The notes below the pieces were generated by a model. It saw nothing but the letters and a program-made list of their open reading frames with translations. It was not told the DNA's origin and ran no database searches. Of a stretch of 10,663 bases of DNA, positions 1 to 7,117 are shown one piece after another. Both the position numbers and the translations under genes were made by a program. The DNA lies in NCBI GenBank assembly GCA_002887195.1, contig PJAB01002065.1, positions 1-10,663 on the forward strand, in the 5' to 3' direction. This DNA is from Chrysochromulina parva. Lineage: Eukaryota > Haptophyta > Prymnesiales > Chrysochromulinaceae. Each line of letters begins with the position of its first letter. Within the stretch, counting starts at the first letter, position 1.

Positions 1-2
1 TC

Positions 3-2324
3 ACCGTGTTCAACAACCCGCACGGCAGCGGCGTCGTCGTCGGCAAGCTCGTGCCCGGCGGCCTCGCCGCGCAGGCGCTCTCGATGGGCGACATCGTGCT
101 CGCCATCGATGACAACCTCGTGCCCGACCACCGCACGGCCGTCGAGCTGATGGATGGCAATCCGAACGTATTGCGGCTGCTCGTCCGCGAGCGGACAATG
201 TCCGAGGCCGAGCTCGAAGGCGCCATCAAGCGCCTACGCGTGTGTCGACTGCTCGCGTGTGTGGAAGAGAGAATGCTCACGAAGCTCACGAAGCTCGCGA
301 GAGCCGTCGACGCGCGTGTGTGGAAGAGAGAATGCTCACGAAGCTCGCGAGAGCCGTCGACGCGCGAGTCGACTGCTCGCTCTCCGGACGGCCACTGGGC
401 GGCGGAGCACGAGGAGGTGGGCGTGGTCATCGTGTTGCGCGCCGTAGCGGGCGCGGACTCGGCCGGCAGCGCCTCGGGTGGCATCGCAGTGGGCGTGGGC
501 GCCGTCGTGGGCGCCGACTCGGATGGCGCCGGCGCCACCGGCGGTATTGGCGCCCACGACGGCGCCACCTGCGGTGTTGGTGCCACCTCTCCCGCCGCCG
601 CGCCGCCCTCCCCCAAGCGAGATGTCACGAGGTCCGCGTCTTTCGGCTCGTCGTCGCCTTCCTTATTTGGCTCGTCGTCGCCTTCCTTATTTAGATCGTC
701 GTCTCCCTCGTTCAGCAAGTCGCTCTCGTTCAGCATGCGCTCGACACGGCGCGCGCAGCAGGAGGCGGCGGCGGCGGCCGCGGCGGCGGCGGAGGCGGCG
801 CAAGTCTCTCTTGCCGCGGAGGCGCAACGTGCCGCCGAGGAAGCGGCTGAGTACGCCGAGGATGAGATCTCGACCGAGCCATTGGCCGCGTATGACGCCT
901 ACGTGGTGCCGGCTTATGGGAGCGACGAGGAGAAGGCGGCGGTGGGCGCGGGCGCCTTTGCGGGCTCCGACTGGGACGAGGAAGAGGTGAGCGCTGTGGT
1001 GAGCGCGTGGCACGCGGCCAAAGAGACGAAGGCCAAGGAAGGCAAAGCGAAGGAGGGGAAGGCGAAAGAGGGCATGATCCTCGCAGCAGGTTCCACGGAC
1101 ACCGCGCCCACCATCGCCGCCGCCGTCATCGCGGGTAAGGTGGCGATGGCAGCGGCGGCGGCGATGGTGGCGGCGGCGGCGGATGAAGCGGACGCAGACG
1201 CAGATGCAGATGCAGAGTTGCAATTGGCACTTGCCATCTCTCTCTCGCTCCAGCCACCCTCTCCAGTGTTGCAGTCCGAGCACGCACCCCAGCGCACGAA
1301 GGCAGCCTCGCCGCCGGCGAACTCGGAGCTGCAATCTGCTGCCATCGGAGCTGCTTTTTCGGAGCTGCAATCTCGAGGGACGAACTCGGAGCTGCAATCT
1401 GCTGCCATCGGAGCTGCTTTTTCGGAGCTGCAATCTCGAGCGAGGTGCCCATCTCCGAGGAGCCCACACGAGGCACAGTCGCCCTCAGAGCTGCCCGCGG
1501 GAGTCTCTCATGGCTCCTCCTCGGACGCCTCGGACGCCCCCCCCTCTGCTACACCTCAGCTGCCCGCGGTCGCACCGGACGATGCCGACGCGCGCATGTT
1601 GCCCCCATCGCACCTCACGGCGCCAACCCTCAATACGGCGCCGTCGCTCATCGCATCCCACGGGGCTATGGCGCTCACCACAGCGCCGGACACCGATGAC
1701 TTGGCGCTCATCGCATCCCACGGGGCTATGGCGCTCACCACAGCGCCGAGCACCGAGGACATGGCACTCACCACAGCGCCGGTCGCCGAGGACGTGGCGC
1801 TCACCACAGCGCCGAGCACCGAGGACGTGGCGCTCTCCACAGCGCCGAACACCGATGACGTGGCGGTTCGCACGGCGACGGCAAGAGCCGAAGCGACGCC
1901 CGACACGACGCCCGACACGATGCCCGCCCTCCTTGCGCGTTCCATCGCGGCCTCGGCTGTTGCTGTGACGGCCGACGGCACACCACTCGCTGCCAGTACG
2001 ATACTCGCTCGGGCGATCCCCGCCTCCGCCTCTACCTCCGCCTCCATCTGCGCCTCCGCCTCCTCTACCTCCGCCTCCACCTCTACCTCCGCCTCCGCCT
2101 CCACCTCCGCCTCCACCTCTACCTCCGCCTCCACCTCCATCTCCGCCTCCACCTCTACCTCCGCCTCCATCTGCGCCTCCGCCTCCGCCTGCGCACGGCC
2201 GCCCTCGGCCGCCCTCGAGCGCGCACGCCGCCAGAAAGCGAAGCGTCACGCGACGTCTCAGGCGGCTCAAGCCGCGGCCGTCGGTGGCAGCCTGGAAGAG
2301 GCATCCGACATCGGCGCAGCGGCG

Positions 2325-2361
<37 letters not shown>

Positions 2362-2954
2362 GCAGCAGCATGGGCGGCGGCAGCAGCAGCAGCATGGGCG
2401 GCGGCGGCGGCGGCAGCAGCAGCAGCAGCATGGGCGGCGGCGGTGCTGGCACGGCCGGCGGTGCCAGCACGGCCGGCGCGGATGGCGTCGTGTTGAGCAT
2501 CGTCGGGGCAAGCACGGATAGCGTCGTGTTGAGCACGGATGGCGTCGTGTTGAGCATGGATGGCGTCGGGGCAAGCACGGCGCACGACGCACTTATGGAA
2601 GCGCATGCCGCGGATAGGCGGCGGGAGCTGTCCTCTTTCCTGGCTCGCCCACCACGCCCTCGCCCAGACGGGCGCCGACCCCCCTCTCGCTTCACTGCCG
2701 GCTCGTCACTCGAGGCTGAGACTGTCGCCGATGTCGCCGAGGGCGGAGGCCTGGAGCGGAGCGCCGTTGTGGCAGCTAGCCCGCTGCCGAAGGTGGCTGC
2801 GGCCGCCGCTACCACCGACGCGGACGTTGCGCCGGAGGCTGCGAGCCCCCGAGTCTCACCGTTTCAAAGAGCTCGGCGGCGCTTGTCAATGGCGCTTGCC
2901 GATGGGCCTGGGCCCTCTGAGCTCGCCGACGACCAAGACTCGATGCGCATCTAA
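3..2954 (+). CDS. PDZ-domain protein with long repeat-rich tail and UIM-like motif (5'-partial)
   Basis: The reading frame is open from the window edge to a TAA at 2952-2954, so the true start lies upstream; the first GTG is not taken as a start. Residues are counted from nt 6. Residues 1-63 form the body of a PDZ domain: SGVVVGKLVPGGLAAQA, then MGDIVLAIDD, then a helix (TAVELMD) and a final strand (VLRLLV). PDZ domains usually bind C-terminal peptides of partners. The rest is low complexity: an out-of-frame DNA repeat (residues 83-119), Ser-Pro repeats (214-238), an Ala/Glu-rich probable coiled coil (about 245-285), KAKEG repeats, a UIM-like motif (402-416), 21-residue and 11/9-residue repeats, a Ser/Ala/Thr tract, Gly/Ser tracts and a basic C-terminus. 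Many repeat periods are multiples of three, which supports this frame. In GC-rich DNA other frames are also open, so hidden introns are possible. Likely a cytoplasmic scaffold; specific function unknown. Confidence 0.6.
254..362. repeat. Tandem repeat, units of 59 and 50 bp, not in frame
   Basis: Two copies start at 254 and 313 with the same CGCGTGTGTGGAAGAGAG beginning and the same GCGAGAGCCGTCGACG end. The second copy lacks one 9-bp ACGAAGCTC unit. Because 59 is not a multiple of three, the copies are read in different frames by the surrounding ORF. The array is bracketed by a 13-bp direct repeat GTCGACTGCTCGC at 244-256 and 368-380. Confidence 0.9.
645..713 (+). repeat. 24-bp in-frame tandem repeat (Ser-Pro motif)
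   Basis: Two identical 24-bp copies (645-668 and 669-692) encode GSSSPSLF twice. A degenerate third copy follows (RSSSPSFS). The Ser-Pro dipeptides could be sites for proline-directed kinases, which is inference. Confidence 0.9.
1209..1253 (+). other. UIM-like motif within the PDZ protein
   Basis: An alternating Asp/Ala run leads into ELQLALAISLSLQ (residues 404-416). The spacing hydrophobic-x-x-Ala-x-x-x-Ser (L405, A408, S412) matches the core of the ubiquitin-interacting motif, a single helix that binds the Ile44 patch of ubiquitin. Upstream acidity is present but interrupted by Ala, and the acidic residue normally following the Ser is missing. It is a reasonable but imperfect match. Confidence 0.5.
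1318..1443 (+). repeat. 63-bp tandem repeat, two copies (21 residues each)
   Basis: Copies at 1318-1380 and 1381-1443 are nearly identical and encode NSELQSAAIGAAFSELQSRG and a close copy. Each unit itself contains SELQS twice. The period is a multiple of three, so the frame is kept. Confidence 0.95.
1644..1862 (+). repeat. Interleaved 27-bp and 33-bp coding repeats
   Basis: Five 33-bp units (starting at 1671, 1731, 1764, 1797 and 1830) encode an 11-residue unit of the form ALTTAPxxEDx. A 27-bp unit encoding (A/S)LIASHGAM stands before the first (1644-1670) and before the second (1704-1730). Together these give a 60-bp period with 44 identical bases (1645-1688 against 1705-1748). Confidence 0.95.
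2022..2190. repeat. Pyrimidine-rich Ser/Ala/Thr-coding microsatellite
   Basis: Imperfect hexanucleotide-like repetition of CCTCCG, CCTCTA and CCTCCA encodes runs of STSAS. The complementary strand is a run of GGAGG-type blocks and could form secondary structure or slip during replication. Confidence 0.9.
2321..2443. repeat. GGC/AGC trinucleotide tract coding Gly and Ser runs
   Basis: Pure GGC runs alternate with AGC runs and encode poly-Gly, SSSSMGGG, SSSSMGGGGGG and SSSSSMGGGG. Unit length variation is likely between alleles. Confidence 0.9.
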
Positions 2955-3409
2955 CAGTGACACTAGACCTGTCTTGTGCCCCCCTAGGGAGGGGAGGCCC
3001 GCATCCGAGGCCCCGCAAATGTGGAGCCGACTACTGTCGTGCGCGTGCTGTCACGTCACGGGGACACGCGACAGACTGTCGACCGAGGAGGCAGCACATC
3101 TCGACTCAGTCGACAGTGTACATCCTTCGATATCGCTAAACGGACGATTGGTAATGTATACGTCCCTCGTCCGTGTGTGTAACGCGGTGAGTGGGGTGGG
3201 TATAGACTTGAAGACTACTGCCAGTATATGGTGAAAAGTGCGTATGAAACCGCCTACTCGCTACTGAAGACGCTAGACGGTAACGCTCTAACGGAAAACT
3301 CTGTCTGTTTCCCGTACCGTTGTTAGGACATCAGAGCCGACCGAGACCGAGGCATCGTCTGAGCGGGATCGTTCTGGGTACCATGTGCCTGCAGAAGGCG
3401 AGCGCCCCA
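2955..3409. other. Spacer with no supported gene; 3' UTR of the PDZ gene
   Basis: No ORF here shows a recognisable domain. Part of the stretch (about 3110-3330) is less GC-rich than the coding regions. I see no AATAAA. A TGTAA occurs at 3178-3182, the polyadenylation signal used by green algae, but its use here is only a guess. A perfect inverted repeat lies at 3075-3117. Confidence 0.5.
3075..3117. repeat. Inverted repeat, 9-bp arms, in 3' spacer
   Basis: ACTGTCGAC at 3075-3083 is the exact reverse complement of GTCGACAGT at 3109-3117, with 25 bases between them. The left arm also overlaps a smaller hairpin, CGACAG-A-CTGTCG at 3069-3081. It lies about 120 bases after the stop codon of the upstream gene and could fold in its 3' UTR. 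Confidence 0.7.
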
Positions 3410-3898
3410 TCAGAAGCGCTCGCGCTTCTCAATCGGTCCTGCGCTCATGGCGAGGATGATTGCCATGAGGCTCACTGCCATCACCGGCATCGCACTGTTT
3501 GCCGCGAGCAAGTCGGGCAGCACGTCATTGGCGGTGGCGGGCTGTATATTCGACAACACGCCGTCTGCGGCTAGGTTTGGAAGCCAGCCGGAGACTAAGA
3601 CGCCTGACGCGCTGGCGCCAAGCCTCAGCAGATGCACGCGATGCAGCGGGAGCTCTGGTTCTGGCTCCGGTGGCAGCAGCAGCAGCGGACGGCGTGACAC
3701 CTCAGGCAGCACGAGCCGAACACAGCCGAAATGGGCGGCTGCTAGGCCTTGAATCGTCGCCTCGACACATCCTGGGATCAGCATCTGGGTGTACGGCGCG
3801 CGGGGGGTCGGCGCGGGGGTCGCGAATCGGTCGCGGCCGGCTTGATGAGTTGCGTCAAAGAACTGGCGGTCTACCCATTTTTGGAACGCCTGGACTCA
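3410..3898 (-). CDS. Possible last exon of an unrecognised gene with a C-terminal hydrophobic helix
   Basis: The minus-strand frame is open from a TGA at 3896-3898 to a TGA at 3410-3412, with an in-frame ATG at 3784. The opening reads like ordinary protein (FQKWVDRQFFDATHQAGRDR), and the end carries a hydrophobic stretch (MPVMAVSLMAIILAM) followed by GPIEKRERF. A possible splice acceptor, CCAG, lies just inside the upstream stop and would allow this to be a 3' exon. I recognise no family. Overlapping open frames on the other strand weaken the case. Confidence 0.28.
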
Positions 3899-3970
3899 CC
3901 GATTACCCCAGGACACACGCTCGGCAGGGAACCCCCATTCACAATGAGGGGCTGTGCAGTCAGGCTTGCT

Positions 3971-3998
3971 GACTTGACTTGACTTGACTTGACTTGAC
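3971..3998. repeat. (GACTT)5 microsatellite
   Basis: Five perfect GACTT units plus GAC. It lies about 80 bases before the start of the RBR-like gene, probably in its promoter or 5' UTR. Confidence 0.95.
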
Positions 3999-4076
3999 AG
4001 GCTCGCAAAATCCGCATCACTTCTGCTGAGTCGCGAGTGTAGGGGGAGTCCAGGGTCGACAAGCGTGGAGGTGTCG

Positions 4077-5206
4077 ATGGTTGTTCTCGGCCTATGTTCG
4101 CAATGTACATACGTGAATTTGCCAGGAGCGACATCCTGTGCAATGTGCGATGAACCGGTCTGGGCTCTCGGTCAATGTTCGCAATGTACATACGTGAATT
4201 TGCCAGGAGCGACATCCTGTGCAATGTGCGATGAACCGGTCTGGACCTGTGCAGCATGCACTCGCAGTGCCGCTGAAATCGAGAAGGATCACGAGGTTGT
4301 GCTGGTCATGTCTTTGCAGTGCATGCATCCTGCATGTGTCGTCTGCCACCGCCAGCACATCCGCGCGCAAGACGAGGTGGGCCGTGATCCTTTTTGCCTC
4401 ACGTGTTCTAATCCGCTGGACGATGCCTCCGTCAAGGCAATCCTTGGCGAAGAGGCGCACTCTATCAGGGCCGAGCGACTGGTTCAGCGGGTTGGCCGGC
4501 TCGTCGACTGTCCAACGCCTGACTGCGGCGCCCGTTTCGAGTTGGAACACGGCCTATGGACGCGGCCTATGGACGCGGCGGCAGGCGGACGGTGGAGCTG
4601 GTAGACCCGAGGGCCCCTCCTCCTCTTCTTCCTCCTCGAATTCCTCATGCTGCCGCTGCCGCTGCCGCCGCTGCTGCTTCACCAGCTCCTCCAGTGCCAC
4701 CGCACGCCACGTCGTCGTCGGCCTCAAGCGGTGCAGCCGACAATCCGGTGCTGCTGTATGGCACAGACAGCGAGGAGGAAAACGAGACACTGCGAGAACG
4801 GATCAAAAGGCGCAAGATGGAGCCACAGGGCGCAGTGTCGGCAGCAGCGACGGCGGCGGCGGCAGCGACGGCGGCAGCAGTGACGGCCTCCACTTTTTCG
4901 TTGTCGACGTCATCTTTGTCCTCGTCGGCCGCGTCATCGTTGTCGGCAGCGGCTCCCGATCCAGATGCGTCGGTGCCGGAGGGTGCGGCCCTCGGATCTG
5001 TGCGCGCGTGTCCCCAATGCGGAAACGGCGTTTGCAAGGAGAACGACGAGCAGTGTGACAAGATTGAGTGTCGATGCGGCTGCAAGTTCTGCTTCCATTG
5101 CTGCAAGCCGTACAAACTTTCGGGCGGAGCGTGGCGGGCTCCATGCCGTTGCAATATCGAACGATACGGTCCAGGTCATAGCTTCCCACGCCCACCCACG
5201 CCGTGA
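4077..5206 (+). CDS. RBR-type E3 ubiquitin ligase-like protein with two RanBP2 zinc fingers; coding frame interrupted
   Basis: The first ATG is at 4077 (only a GTG precedes it, at 4065). Frame A (4077-4604, 175 residues) holds two RanBP2 zinc fingers (C7-x2-C10-x3-N14-x6-C21-x2-C24 and C34, C37, C48, C51). These are followed by a complete RING1 (C58, C61, C82, H84, C87, C90, C107, C110) and the start of an IBR (C145-PTPD-C150). Frame B (open 4523-5206; residues counted from ATG 4556) holds a Pro/Ala/Ser linker, a basic segment (about residues 79-88) and a RING2-like cluster: CPQC at 152-155, C167-x4-C172, then RCGCKFCFHC. C167 lies where RBR ligases carry the catalytic Cys. RBR enzymes take ubiquitin from an E2 onto that Cys before transfer. 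Frames A and B must be joined by an intron or an indel between about 4523 and 4604. The second half of the IBR is not visible. Confidence 0.6.
4085..4244 (+). repeat. 81-bp period duplication encoding the two RanBP2 zinc fingers
   Basis: Bases 4094-4163 and 4175-4244 are identical over all 70 positions, with partial similarity in the short stretch before each copy. The period is 81 bp (27 residues). Both fingers read CSQCTYV to CDEPVW with no synonymous difference, pointing to a very recent duplication or gene conversion. Confidence 0.95.
4551..4576 (+). repeat. 13-bp tandem duplication at the frame switch of the RBR-like gene
   Basis: GGCCTATGGACGC occurs twice in tandem (4551-4563 and 4564-4576). 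Thirteen is not a multiple of three, so copy number decides the frame. With two copies, frame A runs to a TAG at 4602-4604. With three copies (39 bp) frame A would run directly into frame B, which carries the RING2-like cluster. With one copy it would enter a third frame with no recognisable domain. Confidence 0.8.
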
Positions 5207-5735
5207 ACGCGGAGGGAGGGTACTCTCAAACGCACCGAGTGTATATTACTCTTTACTGTGTACCAACACCGAACACGCAACAGGCCCAACACGACGGCTC
5301 CCTCGTCCCTGCAGCGCTCTCGAGAACTCTCTAGTACTCGACTATTGCTCTTTCGAGCTGCGGTACCACACTTATGTCTTATCACTTCGCTTTTCCAGCT
5401 CGTAGTCCTTACGGCACGACACATTTCCGGGCGGCATTTTGCATATAACCTAGGCCCGTCTCGAAGCCCGTCTCGTCTGACTTCGACCCCGTGACTGACG
5501 CGAGGCCGAGTGCCTCTGGCTAAGGCCCTCCTGCTCCTCCCTTCTCCTCCCTCCATGTCAAATTGGCGCTTGACCAATGCGCTTGACAACGTGAGAGTGC
5601 TCAGCGACGGTCGCATGAGCCCGCACATGCCTCATGACAGCAAGTGCCTGCGTGCATGGGCCCATGCACACACATGCACTCAAAGCATGTGCCGCCGCAC
5701 ACGCCGCGGGCGGCTCTGCCGGCGCGCTGTGGGCC
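5207..5735. other. Convergent 3' spacer, no supported gene
   Basis: This lies between the stop of the RBR-like gene and the stop of the minus-strand F-box-like gene, so it should hold both 3' UTRs. No ORF resembles a known domain and no AATAAA is seen. It contains a direct repeat GCGCTTGAC (twice, 4 bases apart, near 5570-5590) and the CATG-rich palindromes at 5652-5691. Confidence 0.5.
5652..5691. repeat. 18-bp perfect palindrome followed by a 7-bp hairpin
   Basis: GTGCATGGGCCCATGCAC (5652-5669) equals its own reverse complement. One base later CACATGC (5671-5677) and GCATGTG (5685-5691) form a second inverted repeat with a 7-base loop. They lie 45-85 bases beyond the stop of the minus-strand gene and could fold in its 3' UTR or act as a dyad protein-binding site. 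Confidence 0.75.
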
Positions 5736-6884
5736 CTACTTATATGTGACGCTCACCGTGAGCAGCCGCCGCCGCACGCGCTGACCGCACACCTCCCACT
5801 CGCCCGGCTGCTGGATGCTCTCGAGCGTGACCGTCGCTAGGGGCGGCAGGGCGTGCGATCCGAAGCTGGTGATTGGAATGAGCGAGTGGTATGATCCGTC
5901 GGCGTCGGGCGGGGCGCCTCGGAAGCACACCACGTCCGAATCCTGAAGCTCGTACACGTCACCATCGCCATAATCCATGTGCACGTGGAAGCCCTCCTCG
6001 TCGGGGAAGACCTGAAGATCAGGCAAATCAGCTTGACAGAGGCCGTCGATTACGAAGCTAAGGCCGACGCTCGCCCCGGGCTGCTGCAGCAACTCCCATC
6101 TAGGGTCGAGGGTTGACAGCCCAAACTTGCCAGTCAGGTTGCAGTAGACAGGAGGGACGACCACGTCGAGCCGTTTCGCCTGTGCAGCGAGCGCATCGCA
6201 CACGGAGTGCGTACATGCTGCATACCGAGGCGAGCGCTCGCGCATAGCGGCCGCGAGCGGCGCGGCAAGGCAGGCGCTAATCACTGTGTATGGCTCAGCC
6301 TGTTCGAGCGACCAGCCGATGGACACCTTCCACCGGATGGCAGCTCCATAGTACTCAATCATTGCCTCGACGGAGCTGATGCCGCCCGCTTCGAACATCG
6401 CGCGAGGCCACGACTTGCCCTCAATCCGGCCCCTCTCCACATACGCGTCGATCCACTCCTGACGCCACGTGTGAATATTGGGCTTGAGACCGACGGCGCG
6501 CCGTGTCGTCAGCGGCAACGCTTGCCAGACTTGCGCCCATGCATGACACACGCATCCAGCAGTGCCATGCCGCAACTCCAAGGATTCCAGGATGGGCACG
6601 AGCAAGTCAGGCGACGTTAAGACCCCGTCGACAGCCCACTGCGGTACCGGATCGTGTTGCGCGGCGGCACGATCAGCGGCGCGGCGCACGTGGTCGCTCT
6701 TCACGCACGCCTCGGCCACGAGGCTCACGAGCACCTCGCGAGCCATCGGAAAGTGTTTTGCGACGGCGCTTGCCGCGGTGCGTTGAATGTAGTCGGCCAT
6801 TGCGCACTCATCGGCCACAAGGCTCACGAGCGCTTCGTGCGGAAGCCTCTTGAGCCGAGCCACGATCCGATCCTGGTACTCCAT
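5736..6884 (-). CDS. F-box-like protein
   Basis: A 382-residue protein. The start is the ATG at 6884, the first true ATG of the frame (the frame also has a GTG at 6941), in a good eukaryotic context, GCCATGG. Residues 18-46 and 51-79 form two related helical units (xLVSLVAxxC ... RxAAxxAxAxHxP) offset by 33 residues, an internal duplication. Residues about 88-125 resemble an F-box: LTSPDLLVPILESL, then GCVCHAWAQVW, the usual leucine-rich helix followed by the C-x-x-W segment. F-box proteins join targets to SKP1-cullin ubiquitin ligases. The C-terminal two thirds, with no recognised repeat such as Kelch, LRR or WD, would be the target-binding part. One strongly acidic, aromatic patch (about 294-316, FPDEEGFHVHMDYGDGDVYEL) stands out. 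The TAG stop is at 5736-5738. No intron is needed. Confidence 0.65.
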   Translation of the reverse strand: MEYQDRIVARLKRLPHEALVSLVADECAMADYIQRTAASAVAKHFPMAREVLVSLVAEACVKSDHVRRAADRAAAQHDPVPQWAVDGVLTSPDLLVPILESLELRHGTAGCVCHAWAQVWQALPLTTRRAVGLKPNIHTWRQEWIDAYVERGRIEGKSWPRAMFEAGGISSVEAMIEYYGAAIRWKVSIGWSLEQAEPYTVISACLAAPLAAAMRERSPRYAACTHSVCDALAAQAKRLDVVVPPVYCNLTGKFGLSTLDPRWELLQQPGASVGLSFVIDGLCQADLPDLQVFPDEEGFHVHMDYGDGDVYELQDSDVVCFRGAPPDADGSYHSLIPITSFGSHALPPLATVTLESIQQPGEWEVCGQRVRRRLLTVSVTYK

Positions 6885-7117
6885 GGCTGGTCGTTCGAGA
6901 GTGTGCGCGAGTACTGAGTGAGATCCTTTCTTTTCGCGCACAAGCTTCCTATTTTGGAAAAAGTGCTAGCCAGTCAGTTTCGTCGCGGTCCTCCCCCGTC
7001 AAACCACCGATTTCAAAATCAGGTAGCGGGGATAGTGTGTGAATCCAGAAGGAATACCTCCCCCTACCCCTTTGGGTCAAATGCCTTCCTCAGTCTACAT
7101 GCAGGCATGCAGCCCTC
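6885..7117. promoter_or_regulatory. Upstream region of the F-box-like gene and 3' end of the surface-protein gene
   Basis: This 233-base spacer must hold the promoter and 5' UTR of the F-box-like gene (minus strand) and the 3' UTR of the next gene upstream, also on the minus strand. It is less GC-rich than the genes. I can identify no TATA box or poly(A) signal. Confidence 0.4.

Noticed and set aside
245..368. The block after the PDZ domain as an introner-type intron with GT-AG ends on the direct repeat
   Set aside because: The two candidate boundaries do not give GT and AG at positions consistent with the 13-bp duplication, and splicing GT257 to AG368 leads into a frame that stops near 447. 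Kept only as an unresolved insertion.
1183..1968. Plus-strand ORF of 261 codons in another frame
   Set aside because: Arg/Ser/Pro-rich out-of-frame reading of the same repeats; the UIM-like motif and the clean repeat units are in the main frame.
1485..2606. Long minus-strand ORF of 373 codons opposite the PDZ-protein tail
   Set aside because: It consists of Gly, Arg, Ala and His runs that mirror the GGC/CTC microsatellites and the 33-bp repeats on the other strand. It is a shadow of GC-rich repeats with no domain.
3410..3784. Resemblance of the minus-strand candidate exon (GCVEATIQGL) to folate-biopterin transporters
   Set aside because: Only a few residues match by eye and the rest does not follow that family, so no function is assigned.
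3971..3998. GACTT array as a CRISPR or regulatory array
   Set aside because: Five-base units without spacers are a plain microsatellite.
4219..5058. Plus-strand ORF of 279 codons overlapping the RBR-like gene
   Set aside because: Ser and Cys runs come from reading CTCCTC and TGCCGC repeats out of frame; it contains no RING2 cluster. It is the frame that would result from a single 13-bp copy, which I think is not the functional one.
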